Below, piece after piece: positions 38,609 through 47,206 of a stretch of DNA of 64,000 bases. The stretch is taken from NCBI RefSeq assembly GCF_014649835.1, contig NZ_BMTU01000001.1:1-64000 (forward strand), read 5' to 3'. The position numbers were made by a program, and so were the translations under genes. The notes beneath the pieces were generated by a model. It searched no databases. It was not told where the DNA came from and saw nothing but the letters and a program-made list of their open reading frames with translations. Origin of the DNA: Streptomyces pilosus. GTDB lineage: Bacteria; Actinomycetota; Actinomycetes; Streptomycetales; Streptomycetaceae. How positions within the stretch are numbered: position 1 is the stretch's first letter; the number at the start of each line of letters is the position of its first letter.

Positions 38609-39595
38609 ATGCTCGAAGACCTCACCGCCGCAGCCCCCTCCCCCACCGTGTGGCCGGCCTCGTACCCCCGGGGATACGCGGTCGTCGACGTGGAGACCAC
38701 GGGGCTGGCCCGGGACGACCGCATCATCTCCGCGGCCGTCTACCGGCTGGACGCGCGCGGTGAGGTCGAGGACCACTGGTACACGGTGGTCGACCCGGAG
38801 CGGGACCCCGGCCCGGTGTGGATCCACGGTCTGACGAGCGAGGCACTGGCGGGGGCGCCGCTCTTCCGGGACATCGCGGCGGAGTTCGCGTCCCGGCTGG
38901 AGGGCCGGGTGCTGGTCGCGCACAACGCCGTCTTCGACTGGCAGATGATCGCCCGGGAGTACGCCCGCGCCCGCGTCGAGGCACCCGTGAAGCAGCGGTT
39001 GTGCACCATCGCGCTCTCCAAGGAGCTGCGACTGCCGCTGCCCAACCACAAACTCGAGTCGCTCGCCGCGCACTTCGGTGTCGTCCAGCGGCGGGCGCAC
39101 CACGCGCTGGACGACGCGCGGGTGCTCGCGGAGGCGTTCCGGCCCAGCCTGCGCGCCGCGGCGGCGGGCGGCGTACGGCTGCCGCTGCACGAGTGCCTGC
39201 CGCTGACCGAGTGGACCGACCGGCCCCGCATCGGACAGCAGGCGGGCCCCGGCGGGTACCGGCAGCCGGCCCACTGGCGCCCGTCCCGCAAGCGGCCCGC
39301 GTGCCCCCACCCCAACCCGGGCCGGTACGAACCGGGCAAGCGGCTCAAGCAGGGCATGCGGGTGGCGTTCTCCGGGGACACCTCCACCGAGCGGGATCTG
39401 CTGGAGGACCGCGCGACCGAGGCCGGACTTCACGTCGCGACCAGCCTGTCCCGGCTGACCAGCCTCCTGGTCACCAACGACCCGGACTCGGGCACGTCCA
39501 AGGTGGTCAAGGCCCGGCAGTACGGCACGCCGGTGGTCGACGAGGCGGCCTTCGGGCAGCTGCTCGGGGACGTCGAACCCGCCGCGGAGGGCTGA
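38609..39595 (+). CDS. DEDDh 3'-5' exonuclease with C-terminal BRCT domain
   Basis: 328 aa. The exonuclease domain (~22-180) resembles the DNA polymerase III epsilon chain: ExoI VVDVETTGLA (D, E), ExoII LVAHNAVFDW (N, D), ExoIII with HHALDDARVLAE (H, D). A linker rich in Pro/Arg follows, then a BRCT domain (~247-320; GMRVAFSGDTSTERDLLEDR, TSLLVTNDP). Such proteins may serve in repair rather than replication. TATCCT lies 14 to 20 nt before the ATG, giving a very short or absent leader. Confidence 0.92.
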   Translation: MLEDLTAAAPSPTVWPASYPRGYAVVDVETTGLARDDRIISAAVYRLDARGEVEDHWYTVVDPERDPGPVWIHGLTSEALAGAPLFRDIAAEFASRLEGRVLVAHNAVFDWQMIAREYARARVEAPVKQRLCTIALSKELRLPLPNHKLESLAAHFGVVQRRAHHALDDARVLAEAFRPSLRAAAAGGVRLPLHECLPLTEWTDRPRIGQQAGPGGYRQPAHWRPSRKRPACPHPNPGRYEPGKRLKQGMRVAFSGDTSTERDLLEDRATEAGLHVATSLSRLTSLLVTNDPDSGTSKVVKARQYGTPVVDEAAFGQLLGDVEPAAEG

Positions 39596-39692
39596 GCGGC
39601 GTACGCGGACGGCCCTGCGGACGGGTGATTGGCGGACGACTCGCCCGCGACCGGCTCGCCCCGCGCCGGGCCGACGGCTCACCCTGAGCCCC

Positions 39693-39926
39693 ATGGCGAC
39701 ATGCGAAGTCTGCGGCAACAGCTACGGAATGACCTTCGAGGTGCACGCGCAGGGCGCGGTGCACGTCTTCGACTGCTTCTCCTGTGCGATCCACCGCATG
39801 GCCCCGATCTGCGAGCACTGCCGGGTGCAGATCATCGGCCAGGGCGTGGAGGCCGAAGGTCACTGGTACTGCGGCGCCCACTGCGCCCGCGCGGAGGGGA
39901 AGGCGGGGATCGTCGACCGGGTGTGA
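39693..39926 (+). CDS. Small zinc-ribbon-type protein
   Basis: 77 aa with paired metal ligands: C4-x2-C7, C28-x2-C31 with H34, C40-x2-C43, and C60 with C64 (HWYCGAHC). That is enough for two zinc sites in a LIM- or treble-clef-like fold. The N-terminus MATCEVCGNSYGMTFEVHAQ is characteristic of a conserved actinobacterial family of unknown function. Cytosolic, no partner obvious; the SURF1 gene follows after 51 nt. Confidence 0.82.
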   Translation: MATCEVCGNSYGMTFEVHAQGAVHVFDCFSCAIHRMAPICEHCRVQIIGQGVEAEGHWYCGAHCARAEGKAGIVDRV

Positions 39927-39945
39927 AAGGACGTACCCCCCTGAA

Positions 39946-39982
39946 TGCACCCCACGACCGAGTTGTACGGTCGTGGGGTGCA
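39946..39982 (+). promoter_or_regulatory. 15-bp perfect hairpin covering the SURF1 start codon
   Basis: Arms 39946-39960 and 39968-39982 are fully complementary with a 7-nt loop. The 3' arm contains both the GTGGGG stretch that would serve as ribosome site and the GTG start at 39978. As RNA it would hide the start. There is no T-run, so it is unlike a plain terminator. Confidence 0.6.
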
Positions 39983-40769
39983 CCGCTTTCTGTTGTCCCG
40001 CCAATGGGTGATCATCACCCTGGTCGGCCTGCTCCTCATCCCCACGATGATCTGGCTGGGCACCTGGCAGATGGACCGCCACGACGAGCGCGCCGCCCGC
40101 AACCAGCTGGTCGCCGACGCGCTGGCGGCCGACCCGGTCCCCGTGGAGCGGCTGGCGTCCCCCGGGCACGCCGTGACGCGCGCCGAGCGGTACCGCACCG
40201 TGACCGCCGAGGGGCGCTTCGACACGGACGACGAGGTCGTCGTCCGCCGCCGCACCAACGCCGACGACGAGGTCGGCTTCCACGTCCTCACCCCCTTCGT
40301 CCTGGACAGCGGCGGGGTGCTGCTGGTCAACCGGGGCTGGATCCCCGCGGACGGCCCGAGCCAGACCGCGTTCCCCGAGGTCCCCGCGCCGCCGCGCGGC
40401 GAGATCACCATCAGGGGCCGGCTGATGCCCGACGAGACGACCGAGGCCAGCGGCATCAAGGACCTCGAGGGCCTCCCCGACCGGCAGATCATGCTGATCA
40501 ACAGTGAGCAGGAGGCCGAGCGGCTCGGCGCCCGGGTGCTCGGCGGCTACGTGGCGCTGACCGCGCCCGAGCCGAAGGACGGCACCCCACAGGCGCTCGG
40601 CAACCCCGGGAACGAGAACGCGGCGCTGAACTACGCGTACGCCATCCAGTGGTGGCTGTTCGCGGCGGCCGTGCCGGTCGGCTGGGTGGTGCTGGTCCGC
40701 CGCGAGGTCCGGGAGCGGACGGCGGCGCGGAAGCCGGAGGCCGAGGAGGCCGAACCGGCCGCGGTCTGA
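39978..40769 (+). CDS. SURF1-family protein
   Basis: 263 aa. Two transmembrane helices, one near the N-terminus (WVIITLVGLLLIPTMIWLG) and one near the C-terminus (WWLFAAAVPVGWVVLVRREV), bracket an extracytoplasmic domain with the SURF1 signatures LGTWQMDRHDERAARN, GVLLVNRGWIPADG and NYAYAIQWWLFA. SURF1 proteins assist cytochrome c oxidase assembly, particularly heme a insertion. GTG 39978 (MHRFLLSRQW) is preferred; an ATG at 39945 would add 11 residues encoded by a hairpin arm. Confidence 0.9.
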   Translation: MHRFLLSRQWVIITLVGLLLIPTMIWLGTWQMDRHDERAARNQLVADALAADPVPVERLASPGHAVTRAERYRTVTAEGRFDTDDEVVVRRRTNADDEVGFHVLTPFVLDSGGVLLVNRGWIPADGPSQTAFPEVPAPPRGEITIRGRLMPDETTEASGIKDLEGLPDRQIMLINSEQEAERLGARVLGGYVALTAPEPKDGTPQALGNPGNENAALNYAYAIQWWLFAAAVPVGWVVLVRREVRERTAARKPEAEEAEPAAV

Positions 40770-40899
40770 GGCACCACGCGCCGTGGCCGCACCTCACCTT
40801 TGCGTGCTGTGACCTGCGCTCCCCTCCCGGTTCCGGGCGCTTCTGTGCGAGAGTGACGCGGCGTAGCGGACGGAAGCTCTGGGACGGGGACGGTGACGC

Positions 40900-42462
40900 A
40901 TGGCCGACGGCCCCATGACCGCGGCGTTCCTCGCCGTGATCGGCGGGGCGTCGCTGCTCGCCGCCACCGCGCGGCGGCTGCGGCCCGGCGACCGGCTGCC
41001 CTCGCTGGAGGGCTGGGCGCTGGCCGACCGCAGCCTCGGTGCCGGCTGGACCTGGCTGCTGCTCGGCGGGACGGTCTACACCGCGTACACCTTCACCGCC
41101 GTACCGGGCCTGGCGTACGGCAACGGCGCGCCCGCCTTCTTCGCGGTGCCGTACACGGTCATCGTGTGCCCGCTCGCGTTCGTCCTGCTCAGCCGGTTGT
41201 GGAGCGTGGCCCGGAGGCACGGCTACATCACCGCCGCCGACTTCGTGCGCGGTCGCTACGGCTCGCCCCCGCTGGCCCTGGCCGTGGCGCTGACCGGCAT
41301 CCTGGCGACGATGCCGTACCTGGCGCTGCAACTGCTCGGCATCCGCGCGGTGCTCACGGCGGGCGGACTGTACCCGCGCGGAGCCACCGGCGACCTGGTG
41401 ATGGTGGCGGTGTTCGCGGGGCTCGCCCTGGCCACCTACCGGCACGGGCTGCGCGCGCCCACGGTGATCTCCGCCCTGAAGGCGGTGGCGGTGTTCGCGT
41501 CCCTGGCGGCGGTCTGCTGGCTGGTCCTCGAACGGTTCGGCGGGCCCGGCCCGGTGTTCGACGGGGCGGCGCGCGCCCTCGGCGGCACGGACGCCGCCCA
41601 CTCCCCGCTGCTGCTCACGCCCGAACAGCAGCCCGCCTACGCCACGCTGGCGCTCGGCTCCGCGCTGGCGCTGCTGATGTACCCGCACGTGCTCACCGCG
41701 GGCTTCGCCGCCGACGGGACGCGCACCCTGCGCAAGGTGTCGGCGGGGCTGCCCGCCTGGACCGCGCTGCTGGCACTGTTCGGGTTCCTCGGGATCGCGG
41801 CCCTGGCGGCCGGGGTGCGGGCGCCCGAGGGCGGCGCCGAGGCGGCGGTGCCGATGCTCGTCGAGCGGCTGATGCCGGAACCGCTGGCCGGGCTGGTGTT
41901 CGGCGCGATCGTCGTGGGGGCGCTGGTGCCGGCGGCGGTGATGTCGATCGCCGCGGCGACCTCCTTCGTGCGGAACGTGTACGTCGAGTACGTCCATCCG
42001 ACGGCCACGCCGAAACGGCAGGTGCGCGTCGCCCGGGCGGTGTCGCTGACCGCCAAGGCCGGCGCCGTCGCGTTCGTGTTCGGGCTGCGCGACCAGGACG
42101 CCATCAACCTCCAGCTGCTCGGCGGGGTGTGGATCCTGCAGATCTTCCCGGCGGTGGCGGTCGGTCTGTACACGCGGTGGCTGCATCCGCGGGCGCTGCT
42201 GGCCGGCTGGGCGGTGGGCATGGCCGCCGGGACGTACCTGGTGGTGCGCGAGGGGTTCTCCTCGATCGTGCCGCTCGGCGCCGGCACCGGACCGCTGGAG
42301 ATCTACGCGGGCGTCGCGGCGCTGCTGCTCAACCTGACCGTCGCGGTCACCGGCACCCCCGTGCTCGACCGGCTCGGCGTCCCGCGCGGCGCCGACACCA
42401 CCGACCTGCCGTCCCGCCTGCCGGCCGGGCGGCGCCCGCGGACGGGAGCACACGGCACGTGA
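40900..42462 (+). CDS. Sodium:solute symporter family transporter
   Basis: 520 aa, about 13 helices, SSS family, closest in look to the monocarboxylate (MctP-like) branch: WALADRSLGAGWTWLLLGGT, YTAYTFTAVPGLAYGNGAPA, YITAADFVRGRYGSPPLAL and MSIAAATSFVRNVYVEYV. Substrate unknown. It is the first gene of a tightly coupled operon: its stop overlaps the sigma-factor start by 4 nt, an unusual partnership. ATG 40900; 40912 is an alternative Met. Confidence 0.88.
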   Translation: MADGPMTAAFLAVIGGASLLAATARRLRPGDRLPSLEGWALADRSLGAGWTWLLLGGTVYTAYTFTAVPGLAYGNGAPAFFAVPYTVIVCPLAFVLLSRLWSVARRHGYITAADFVRGRYGSPPLALAVALTGILATMPYLALQLLGIRAVLTAGGLYPRGATGDLVMVAVFAGLALATYRHGLRAPTVISALKAVAVFASLAAVCWLVLERFGGPGPVFDGAARALGGTDAAHSPLLLTPEQQPAYATLALGSALALLMYPHVLTAGFAADGTRTLRKVSAGLPAWTALLALFGFLGIAALAAGVRAPEGGAEAAVPMLVERLMPEPLAGLVFGAIVVGALVPAAVMSIAAATSFVRNVYVEYVHPTATPKRQVRVARAVSLTAKAGAVAFVFGLRDQDAINLQLLGGVWILQIFPAVAVGLYTRWLHPRALLAGWAVGMAAGTYLVVREGFSSIVPLGAGTGPLEIYAGVAALLLNLTVAVTGTPVLDRLGVPRGADTTDLPSRLPAGRRPRTGAHGT

Positions 42463-43058
42463 GACGCGGACAGCCTCCCCGTACCCGGGCGCCCCTGCCC
42501 CCGGCCCCCGCCGCGCCCCCGGCCGTGCCGCTTGGGGGCGCCGCCCCGGACGCGGGCGATCCGGAGCGCGAGGCCGGAGTCGCCCGCCTCTTCGAGCTGC
42601 ACTACTCCTCGATGCTGCGGCTCGCCGTGCTGCTCGGCGCGGACGACCCGGAGAACGTGGTGGCCGAGGCCTACTACCGGATCTACCGCAAGTGGCGGCG
42701 GCTGAAGGACGTGGCGGCGGCGGAGGCACGGCTGCGCGCCACGGTCTGCCACCTGACCCGGGCGCGGCTCCGCCACCTTCAGGACGCCCGCCGCCACGAG
42801 GAGCGTCCGCCGGCCCCGGCCGACGAGACCGTGGCCTCCGCGGAGAACACCGCACTGCTCCAGGACGACCAGCGGGTGCTCATCGACGCCCTCCAGCGCC
42901 TCCCGGCCCGGCAGCGCGAGGCGCTGGTGCTGCGGCACTGGCTGGGGCTGAAGGAGAGCGAGATCGCCGCCGCGATGGGCATCTCCCGCGGTTCCGTCAA
43001 GACGCACACCTGGCGCGGCATCGCCGCGCTGACCCAGGCGATGGAGGCCCGGCGATGA
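42459..43058 (+). CDS. RNA polymerase sigma factor, ECF-like
   Basis: 199 aa. After a Pro/Ala-rich N-terminus (~1-40), region 2 (~45-110) reads ARLFELHYSSMLRLAVLLGA, PENVVAEAYYRIYRKWRRLK, and region 4 (~140-195) reads LQRLPARQREALVLRHWLGL, ESEIAAAMGISRGSVKTHTW. This is a SigE/ECF-type sigma-70 protein. GTG start in a GTGA overlap with the symporter gene, and an ATGA overlap with the following membrane protein, which is the place and size expected of an anti-sigma or sensor. Confidence 0.88.
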   Translation: MRRGQPPRTRAPLPPAPAAPPAVPLGGAAPDAGDPEREAGVARLFELHYSSMLRLAVLLGADDPENVVAEAYYRIYRKWRRLKDVAAAEARLRATVCHLTRARLRHLQDARRHEERPPAPADETVASAENTALLQDDQRVLIDALQRLPARQREALVLRHWLGLKESEIAAAMGISRGSVKTHTWRGIAALTQAMEARR

Positions 43059-43396
43059 ACGACACCGGCCCGGACCGCACGGACCACCGCCGGGGCGAAC
43101 CGCCCCCGCCGCCCGGGGCGGAGCGCACCGAGCGGGAACTGCGCGACGCCCTGCGGGCCCTGGCGGGCGGGGTGTTGCCCGACCCCGACGCCTACCGCAC
43201 GGCACGCGGCGAGTGGCTGCGCCGGGAACGCCGCCGGCGGCTCGTGCTCACCGTGCTCGTCGCCGTGGTCTTCACGCTCGCCACACTGATCGGCCTGTGG
43301 GTGCTCAACCAGGCCCCGTCGAACCCCGGGGTGATCTTCTCCGGCACCGGCGCGGGGACGGCCGACGACCCGTCACTCCCGCGGCAACGACGCTGA
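43055..43396 (+). CDS. Single-pass membrane protein, possible anti-sigma partner
   Basis: 113 aa. A charged cytosolic N-terminal domain (~1-70; ERTERELRDALRALAGGVLP, then DAYRTARGEWLRRERRRR) leads to one helix (LVLTVLVAVVFTLATLIGLWVL) and a short outer tail. Topology and coupling to the sigma gene (ATGA) suggest a membrane-bound regulator of that sigma factor, but no zinc anti-sigma HxxxCxxC motif is present, so this remains inference. Confidence 0.7.
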   Translation: MNDTGPDRTDHRRGEPPPPPGAERTERELRDALRALAGGVLPDPDAYRTARGEWLRRERRRRLVLTVLVAVVFTLATLIGLWVLNQAPSNPGVIFSGTGAGTADDPSLPRQRR

Positions 43397-43429
43397 TTGC
43401 GGCGCCCCGAGGCCGGGAACCCGCACCTC

Positions 43430-45211
43430 GTGCAACGTATCGAGGACTACGCGCTCATCGGCGACGAACAGACCGCTGCCCTGGTGGGCGCGGACGGCTC
43501 GGTCGACTGGCTCTGCCTGCCCCGCTTCGACTCGGCGGCCTGCTTCGCCCGGCTGCTCGGGGACGAGGACAACGGACACTGGAGGATCGCGCCGGCCGGC
43601 GCCGGCCGGTGCACCCGCCGCTCCTACCGCAAGGACACCCTCGTGCTGGACACCGAGTGGGAGACGGACGAGGGGACGGTGCTGGTCACCGACCTGATGC
43701 CGCAGCGCCACCGCGCCCCCGACCTGGTGCGCATCGTGCAGGGCGTACGGGGTGAGGTGACCGTGCGCAGCACGCTCCGGCTGCGCTTCGACTACGGCTC
43801 GGTCGTGCCGTGGGTGCGCAAGGAGGACGGCCACCGGGTGGCGGTGGCGGGACCCGACTCGGCGTGGCTGCGCAGCGTGCCGGAGGTGCCCACCTGGGGC
43901 GAGGACCAGGGCACCCACTCGGAGTTCACGGTGAAGGAGGGCGAGCGGGTCGCGTTCGTACTGACCTGGCACCCCTCCCACGAGCCGCGCCCCCCGCTGG
44001 TCGACCCGTACTCCTCGCTGCGGCACAGCGTGCACGACTGGCAGTCCTGGGCGGCCCACTGCCGGTACGACGGCCCGCACCGGGACGCGGTGGTCCGGTC
44101 GCTGATCACGCTCAAGGCACTCACCTACCGGCCCACCGGCGGTGTCGTCGCCGCGCCCACCACCTCGCTGCCGGAGGAACCGGGCGGGGTGCGCAACTGG
44201 GACTACCGCTTCTGCTGGCTGCGCGACTCCACCCTGACGCTGAACGCGCTGCTGGCCGCCGGCTACCAGGAGGAGGCGGAGGCCTGGCGCAACTGGCTGC
44301 TCCGCGCGGTCGCCGGTGACCCGGCGGACCTGCAGATCATGTACGGGCTGGCGGGCGAGCGGCGGCTGCCGGAGTTCGAGCTGCCGTGGCTGCCCGGGTT
44401 CGGCGGCGCCACTCCGGTGCGCATCGGGAACGACGCCGTGAACCAGCTCCAGCTGGACGTGTACGGGGAGGTCGTCGACTCCCTGGAGCTGGCCCGGCGT
44501 TCGGGCCTGTCGGCGCAGCCGGACGTGTGGGCGCTGCAGTCGGTGCTGCTGACGTTCCTGCGCACGGCCTGGCGGCAGCCGGACGAGGGCCTGTGGGAGG
44601 TGCGCGGCGGCCGCCGCCACTTCGTCCACTCCAAGGTGATGGTGTGGGTGGCCGCCGACCGCACGGTGCGCGCCATGGAGGAGGACCCGGACCTCGAAGG
44701 GGACCTGGAGGGCTGGCGGGAGCTGCGCGACGAGGTGCACCGGGAGGTGTGCGAGAAGGGGTACGACCCGGAGCGGAACACGTTCACGCAGTCCTACGGC
44801 TCGCGCGAGCTCGACGCGGCGCTGCTGCTGATCCCCCGGGTGGGTTTCCTGCCGCCCGACGACCCGCGGGTGCTCGGCACCATCGAGGCGGTCCGGGCGG
44901 AGCTGGGACAGGACGGGTTCGTACGCCGCTACACCCCGGACGCCGCGCCCGTCGACGGACTGCCCGGTGAGGAGGGCACGTTCCTGGTGTGCTCGTTCTG
45001 GCTGGCGGACGCCCTGCACATGACCGGCCGGACGAAGGAGGCCCGCGAGCTGTTCGAACGGCTGCTGGGGCTGGCCAACGACGTGGGGCTGCTGGCGGAG
45101 GAGTACGACCCGGTGGGCGGGCGGCAGCTGGGGAACTTCCCGCAGGCGTTCAGCCACATCGGGCTGGTGAACACCGCTCTCGCCCTGTTCGGCGACGAAG
45201 AGGCAGGATAG
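43430..45211 (+). CDS. Glycoside hydrolase family 15 protein (glucoamylase/trehalase type)
   Basis: 593 aa. N-terminal RIEDYALIGDEQTAALVGAD and GSVDWLCLPRFDSAACFARL are the standard opening of bacterial GH15 enzymes; the (alpha/alpha)6 barrel carries GVRNWDYRFCWLRDSTLTLN and, near the end, GEEGTFLVCSFWLADALHMT and AEEYDPVGGRQLGNFPQAFS. It would release glucose from alpha-glucans or cleave trehalose. No signal peptide, so cytosolic. Start GTG 43430 is preferred; a TTG at 43397 is possible. Confidence 0.92.
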   Translation: MQRIEDYALIGDEQTAALVGADGSVDWLCLPRFDSAACFARLLGDEDNGHWRIAPAGAGRCTRRSYRKDTLVLDTEWETDEGTVLVTDLMPQRHRAPDLVRIVQGVRGEVTVRSTLRLRFDYGSVVPWVRKEDGHRVAVAGPDSAWLRSVPEVPTWGEDQGTHSEFTVKEGERVAFVLTWHPSHEPRPPLVDPYSSLRHSVHDWQSWAAHCRYDGPHRDAVVRSLITLKALTYRPTGGVVAAPTTSLPEEPGGVRNWDYRFCWLRDSTLTLNALLAAGYQEEAEAWRNWLLRAVAGDPADLQIMYGLAGERRLPEFELPWLPGFGGATPVRIGNDAVNQLQLDVYGEVVDSLELARRSGLSAQPDVWALQSVLLTFLRTAWRQPDEGLWEVRGGRRHFVHSKVMVWVAADRTVRAMEEDPDLEGDLEGWRELRDEVHREVCEKGYDPERNTFTQSYGSRELDAALLLIPRVGFLPPDDPRVLGTIEAVRAELGQDGFVRRYTPDAAPVDGLPGEEGTFLVCSFWLADALHMTGRTKEARELFERLLGLANDVGLLAEEYDPVGGRQLGNFPQAFSHIGLVNTALALFGDEEAG

Positions 45212-45215
45212 GGCC

Positions 45216-45971
45216 ATGGATCTTGGACTGAAGGACCGGGTGTACGTCGTCACCGGGGCGACCCGGGGACTGGGCAACGCCTCCGCGCGGGAGCTCGTCG
45301 CCGACGGTGCGAGGGTGGTCGTCACCGGCCGGGAGGAGCAGTCGGCCGCGGAGGCGGCGGCGGCGCTGGGGCCGAACGCGGTCGGCGTAGCCGTCGACAA
45401 CGCCGACCCGGCGGCGCCGGAGCGGCTGATCGCCACCGCGCGGGAGCGGTTCGGGCGCTTCGACGGCATCCTCGTCAGCGTGGGCGGACCGCCCCCGGGG
45501 TTCGTCGCCGACACCACCGACGAGCAGTGGCAGTCGGCGTTCGAGTCGGTGTTCCTGGGTGCGGTGCGGATGGCCCGGGCGGCGGCGGCGGAGCTGGGCG
45601 AGGGAGGGGTCATCGGGTTCGTGCTGTCGGGGTCGGTGCACGAGCCGATCCCCGGACTGACGATCTCGAACGGCCTGCGGCCGGGGCTGGCCGGGTTCGC
45701 CAAGTCGCTGGCGGACGAGCTGGGGCCGCGGGGGATCCGGGTGGTGGGGGTGCTGCCGGGGCGCATCGACACCGACCGGGTGCGGGAGCTGGACGCGCTG
45801 TCCGCGGATCCGGAGGCCACGCGCCAGGCGGCGGAGTCGCGGATCCCGATGCGGCGGTACGGGACGCCGCAGGAGTTCGGACGGGCGGCGGCGTTCCTGC
45901 TGTCGCCGGCGGCGTCCTACGTGTCCGGGGTGATGCTGCCGGTGGACGGGGGCTTCCGGCACGGGTTCTGA
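45216..45971 (+). CDS. Short-chain dehydrogenase/reductase
   Basis: 251 aa classical SDR: TGATRGLGNASARELVADGA, then VVVTGRE, the LVSVGGPPPG motif replacing NNAG, and VDGGFRHGF at the end. The usual Y-x3-K is replaced: around LSGSVHEPIPGLTISNGLRP no Tyr is found at the catalytic position, as in the 3-oxoacyl-reductase-like SDRs with a degenerate active site. Function therefore uncertain. It begins 4 nt after the GH15 stop, so the two are co-transcribed, and faces the Asp23 cluster. Confidence 0.82.
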   Translation: MDLGLKDRVYVVTGATRGLGNASARELVADGARVVVTGREEQSAAEAAAALGPNAVGVAVDNADPAAPERLIATARERFGRFDGILVSVGGPPPGFVADTTDEQWQSAFESVFLGAVRMARAAAAELGEGGVIGFVLSGSVHEPIPGLTISNGLRPGLAGFAKSLADELGPRGIRVVGVLPGRIDTDRVRELDALSADPEATRQAAESRIPMRRYGTPQEFGRAAAFLLSPAASYVSGVMLPVDGGFRHGF

Positions 45972-45995
45972 CCCGCCGGCGCGGGGCCGGGGGCG

Positions 45996-46574
45996 TCAGG
46001 TGACGCGTTCCGGGCGGTGTTTCCGTGCGTGCAGCCGGGCCTCCGTCGGGAGCGCGGCGAGGCCCGTCGAGTCGCGGGCGTGGGCGACGGCGCCCGTGGT
46101 GAGGCCGTGCAGGGCCGCCCCCGGCTCGACGTGGGGTTCCAGGGTGAGGAGCGCCCGGGCCCGCGGCTCCGTGGCCCGGCCGGTGAGCCGGACGTGCGCG
46201 CGGGCCACTCCGTCCAGGCGGTTCGCCTCCTCCTCCAGGGCGTGTTCCAGGGCCCGGCCGCGCAGCGAAGCGCCCTCGCCGTCGCCGGTGTCGACCAGCA
46301 CCTCGGCCGGCCGCCGCCGGCGCAGCACCGCGAGCAGCCACCACAGGCAGAGCAGGACCAGGACGGCGAGCGCGGCGATGACGACCGGCCACCACCAGCC
46401 CTCGTCCCGCCACCGGGTCCGCTCGGCCTCGTCCAGGAGCACGTCGTGCCGGCCGTCGTGCAGCCACCAGGACGGCGCGGGCGCGCCCAGTCCGATCGCC
46501 AGCACGGAACCGCCGAGCGCGATCAGCACCAGGCCGGCGATCGCGAGGAGCACGCGGTTGACACCCTTGAGCAC
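45996..46574 (-). CDS. amaP: Alkaline-shock membrane anchor protein AmaP
   Basis: 192 aa with two helices (RVLLAIAGLVLIALGGSVLA at ~7-27 and PVVIAALAVLVLLCLWWLLA at ~63-83) followed by an Asp23-like soluble domain (GVARAHVRLTGRATEPRARA, LLTLEPHVEPGAALHGL). In Staphylococcus AmaP tethers Asp23 to the membrane. It is the last gene of a five-gene leftward cluster with two Asp23 proteins, which supports the name. Gap to the DUF6286 gene is 2 nt. Confidence 0.87.
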   Translation of the reverse strand: MLKGVNRVLLAIAGLVLIALGGSVLAIGLGAPAPSWWLHDGRHDVLLDEAERTRWRDEGWWWPVVIAALAVLVLLCLWWLLAVLRRRRPAEVLVDTGDGEGASLRGRALEHALEEEANRLDGVARAHVRLTGRATEPRARALLTLEPHVEPGAALHGLTTGAVAHARDSTGLAALPTEARLHARKHRPERVT

Positions 46575-46576
46575 GG

Positions 46577-47206
46577 TTACCGTCCCTTCCGTCCGGGCCG
46601 CCGCACGCGCAGCGACAGCGCGGGGGGCCGGGCCAGGCCGAGACCCTCGGCCGTGGCGTCGAGCACCGCGGTCAGGTCGGCGCGTACGTCGTCCAGTTCA
46701 CGGAAGTGCGACACCGCGCGGACGTCGGTGCGGCGTCGCTTCACCCTGACCCGCACCGACTGCACACCCGCCACCTCCATGGCCCGGTCGCGCAGCACCA
46801 TCGCGGCGGCGTCACGGTGCAGCGCCGCGCGCACGTCGGGGTGGGTGCGGCGCATCGGGAGCAGCGAGCGCAGGCCGGGCGTCACGGCGAGCACGAGCAG
46901 CCACAGCCCGAGCGCGGCGGCGACGCCCGCGCCGGTCAGCACCCAGACGTCGTCCAGGGGGCGCTCGGCCAGCTGCCGAGCCAGGTCCCGGCGCCAGCTC
47001 ATCCCGTCCCGGCCGGCGCGCACGGCGACGACGTCGTACAGGAACGCGCCGGTGACCACCAGGAGCAGCAGCGCGAGCACGCCGGCGGGAACCCGGCGGG
47101 CCGACCAGAAGCGCTTGTGCCCGTCGTCGGCCCGCCGCGTCCCGTGCGCCCGTCCGGGTGACGGTGGCGGGTCCTGCTCCACGACCGCGCCGTGCGGTTC
47201 GCTCAT
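46577..47206 (-). CDS. DUF6286 membrane protein of the Asp23 cluster
   Basis: 209 aa: a polar N-terminus, two helices (VPAGVLALLLLVVTGAFLYD; VWVLTGAGVAAALGLWLLVL) and a C-terminal basic alpha/beta domain (GVQSVRVRVKRRRTDVRAVS, DDVRADLTAVLDATAEGLGL) that resembles the soluble domain of AmaP. This fits the DUF6286 family that accompanies Asp23/AmaP in actinobacteria. ATG 47206 (MSEPHGAVVEQ) overlaps the preceding Asp23 stop by 4 nt. Confidence 0.8.
   Translation of the reverse strand: MSEPHGAVVEQDPPPSPGRAHGTRRADDGHKRFWSARRVPAGVLALLLLVVTGAFLYDVVAVRAGRDGMSWRRDLARQLAERPLDDVWVLTGAGVAAALGLWLLVLAVTPGLRSLLPMRRTHPDVRAALHRDAAAMVLRDRAMEVAGVQSVRVRVKRRRTDVRAVSHFRELDDVRADLTAVLDATAEGLGLARPPALSLRVRRPGRKGR

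Noticed and set aside
37115..39718. 867-codon frame on the minus strand
   Set aside because: Shadow of copD and the DEDDh nuclease gene, same composition argument.
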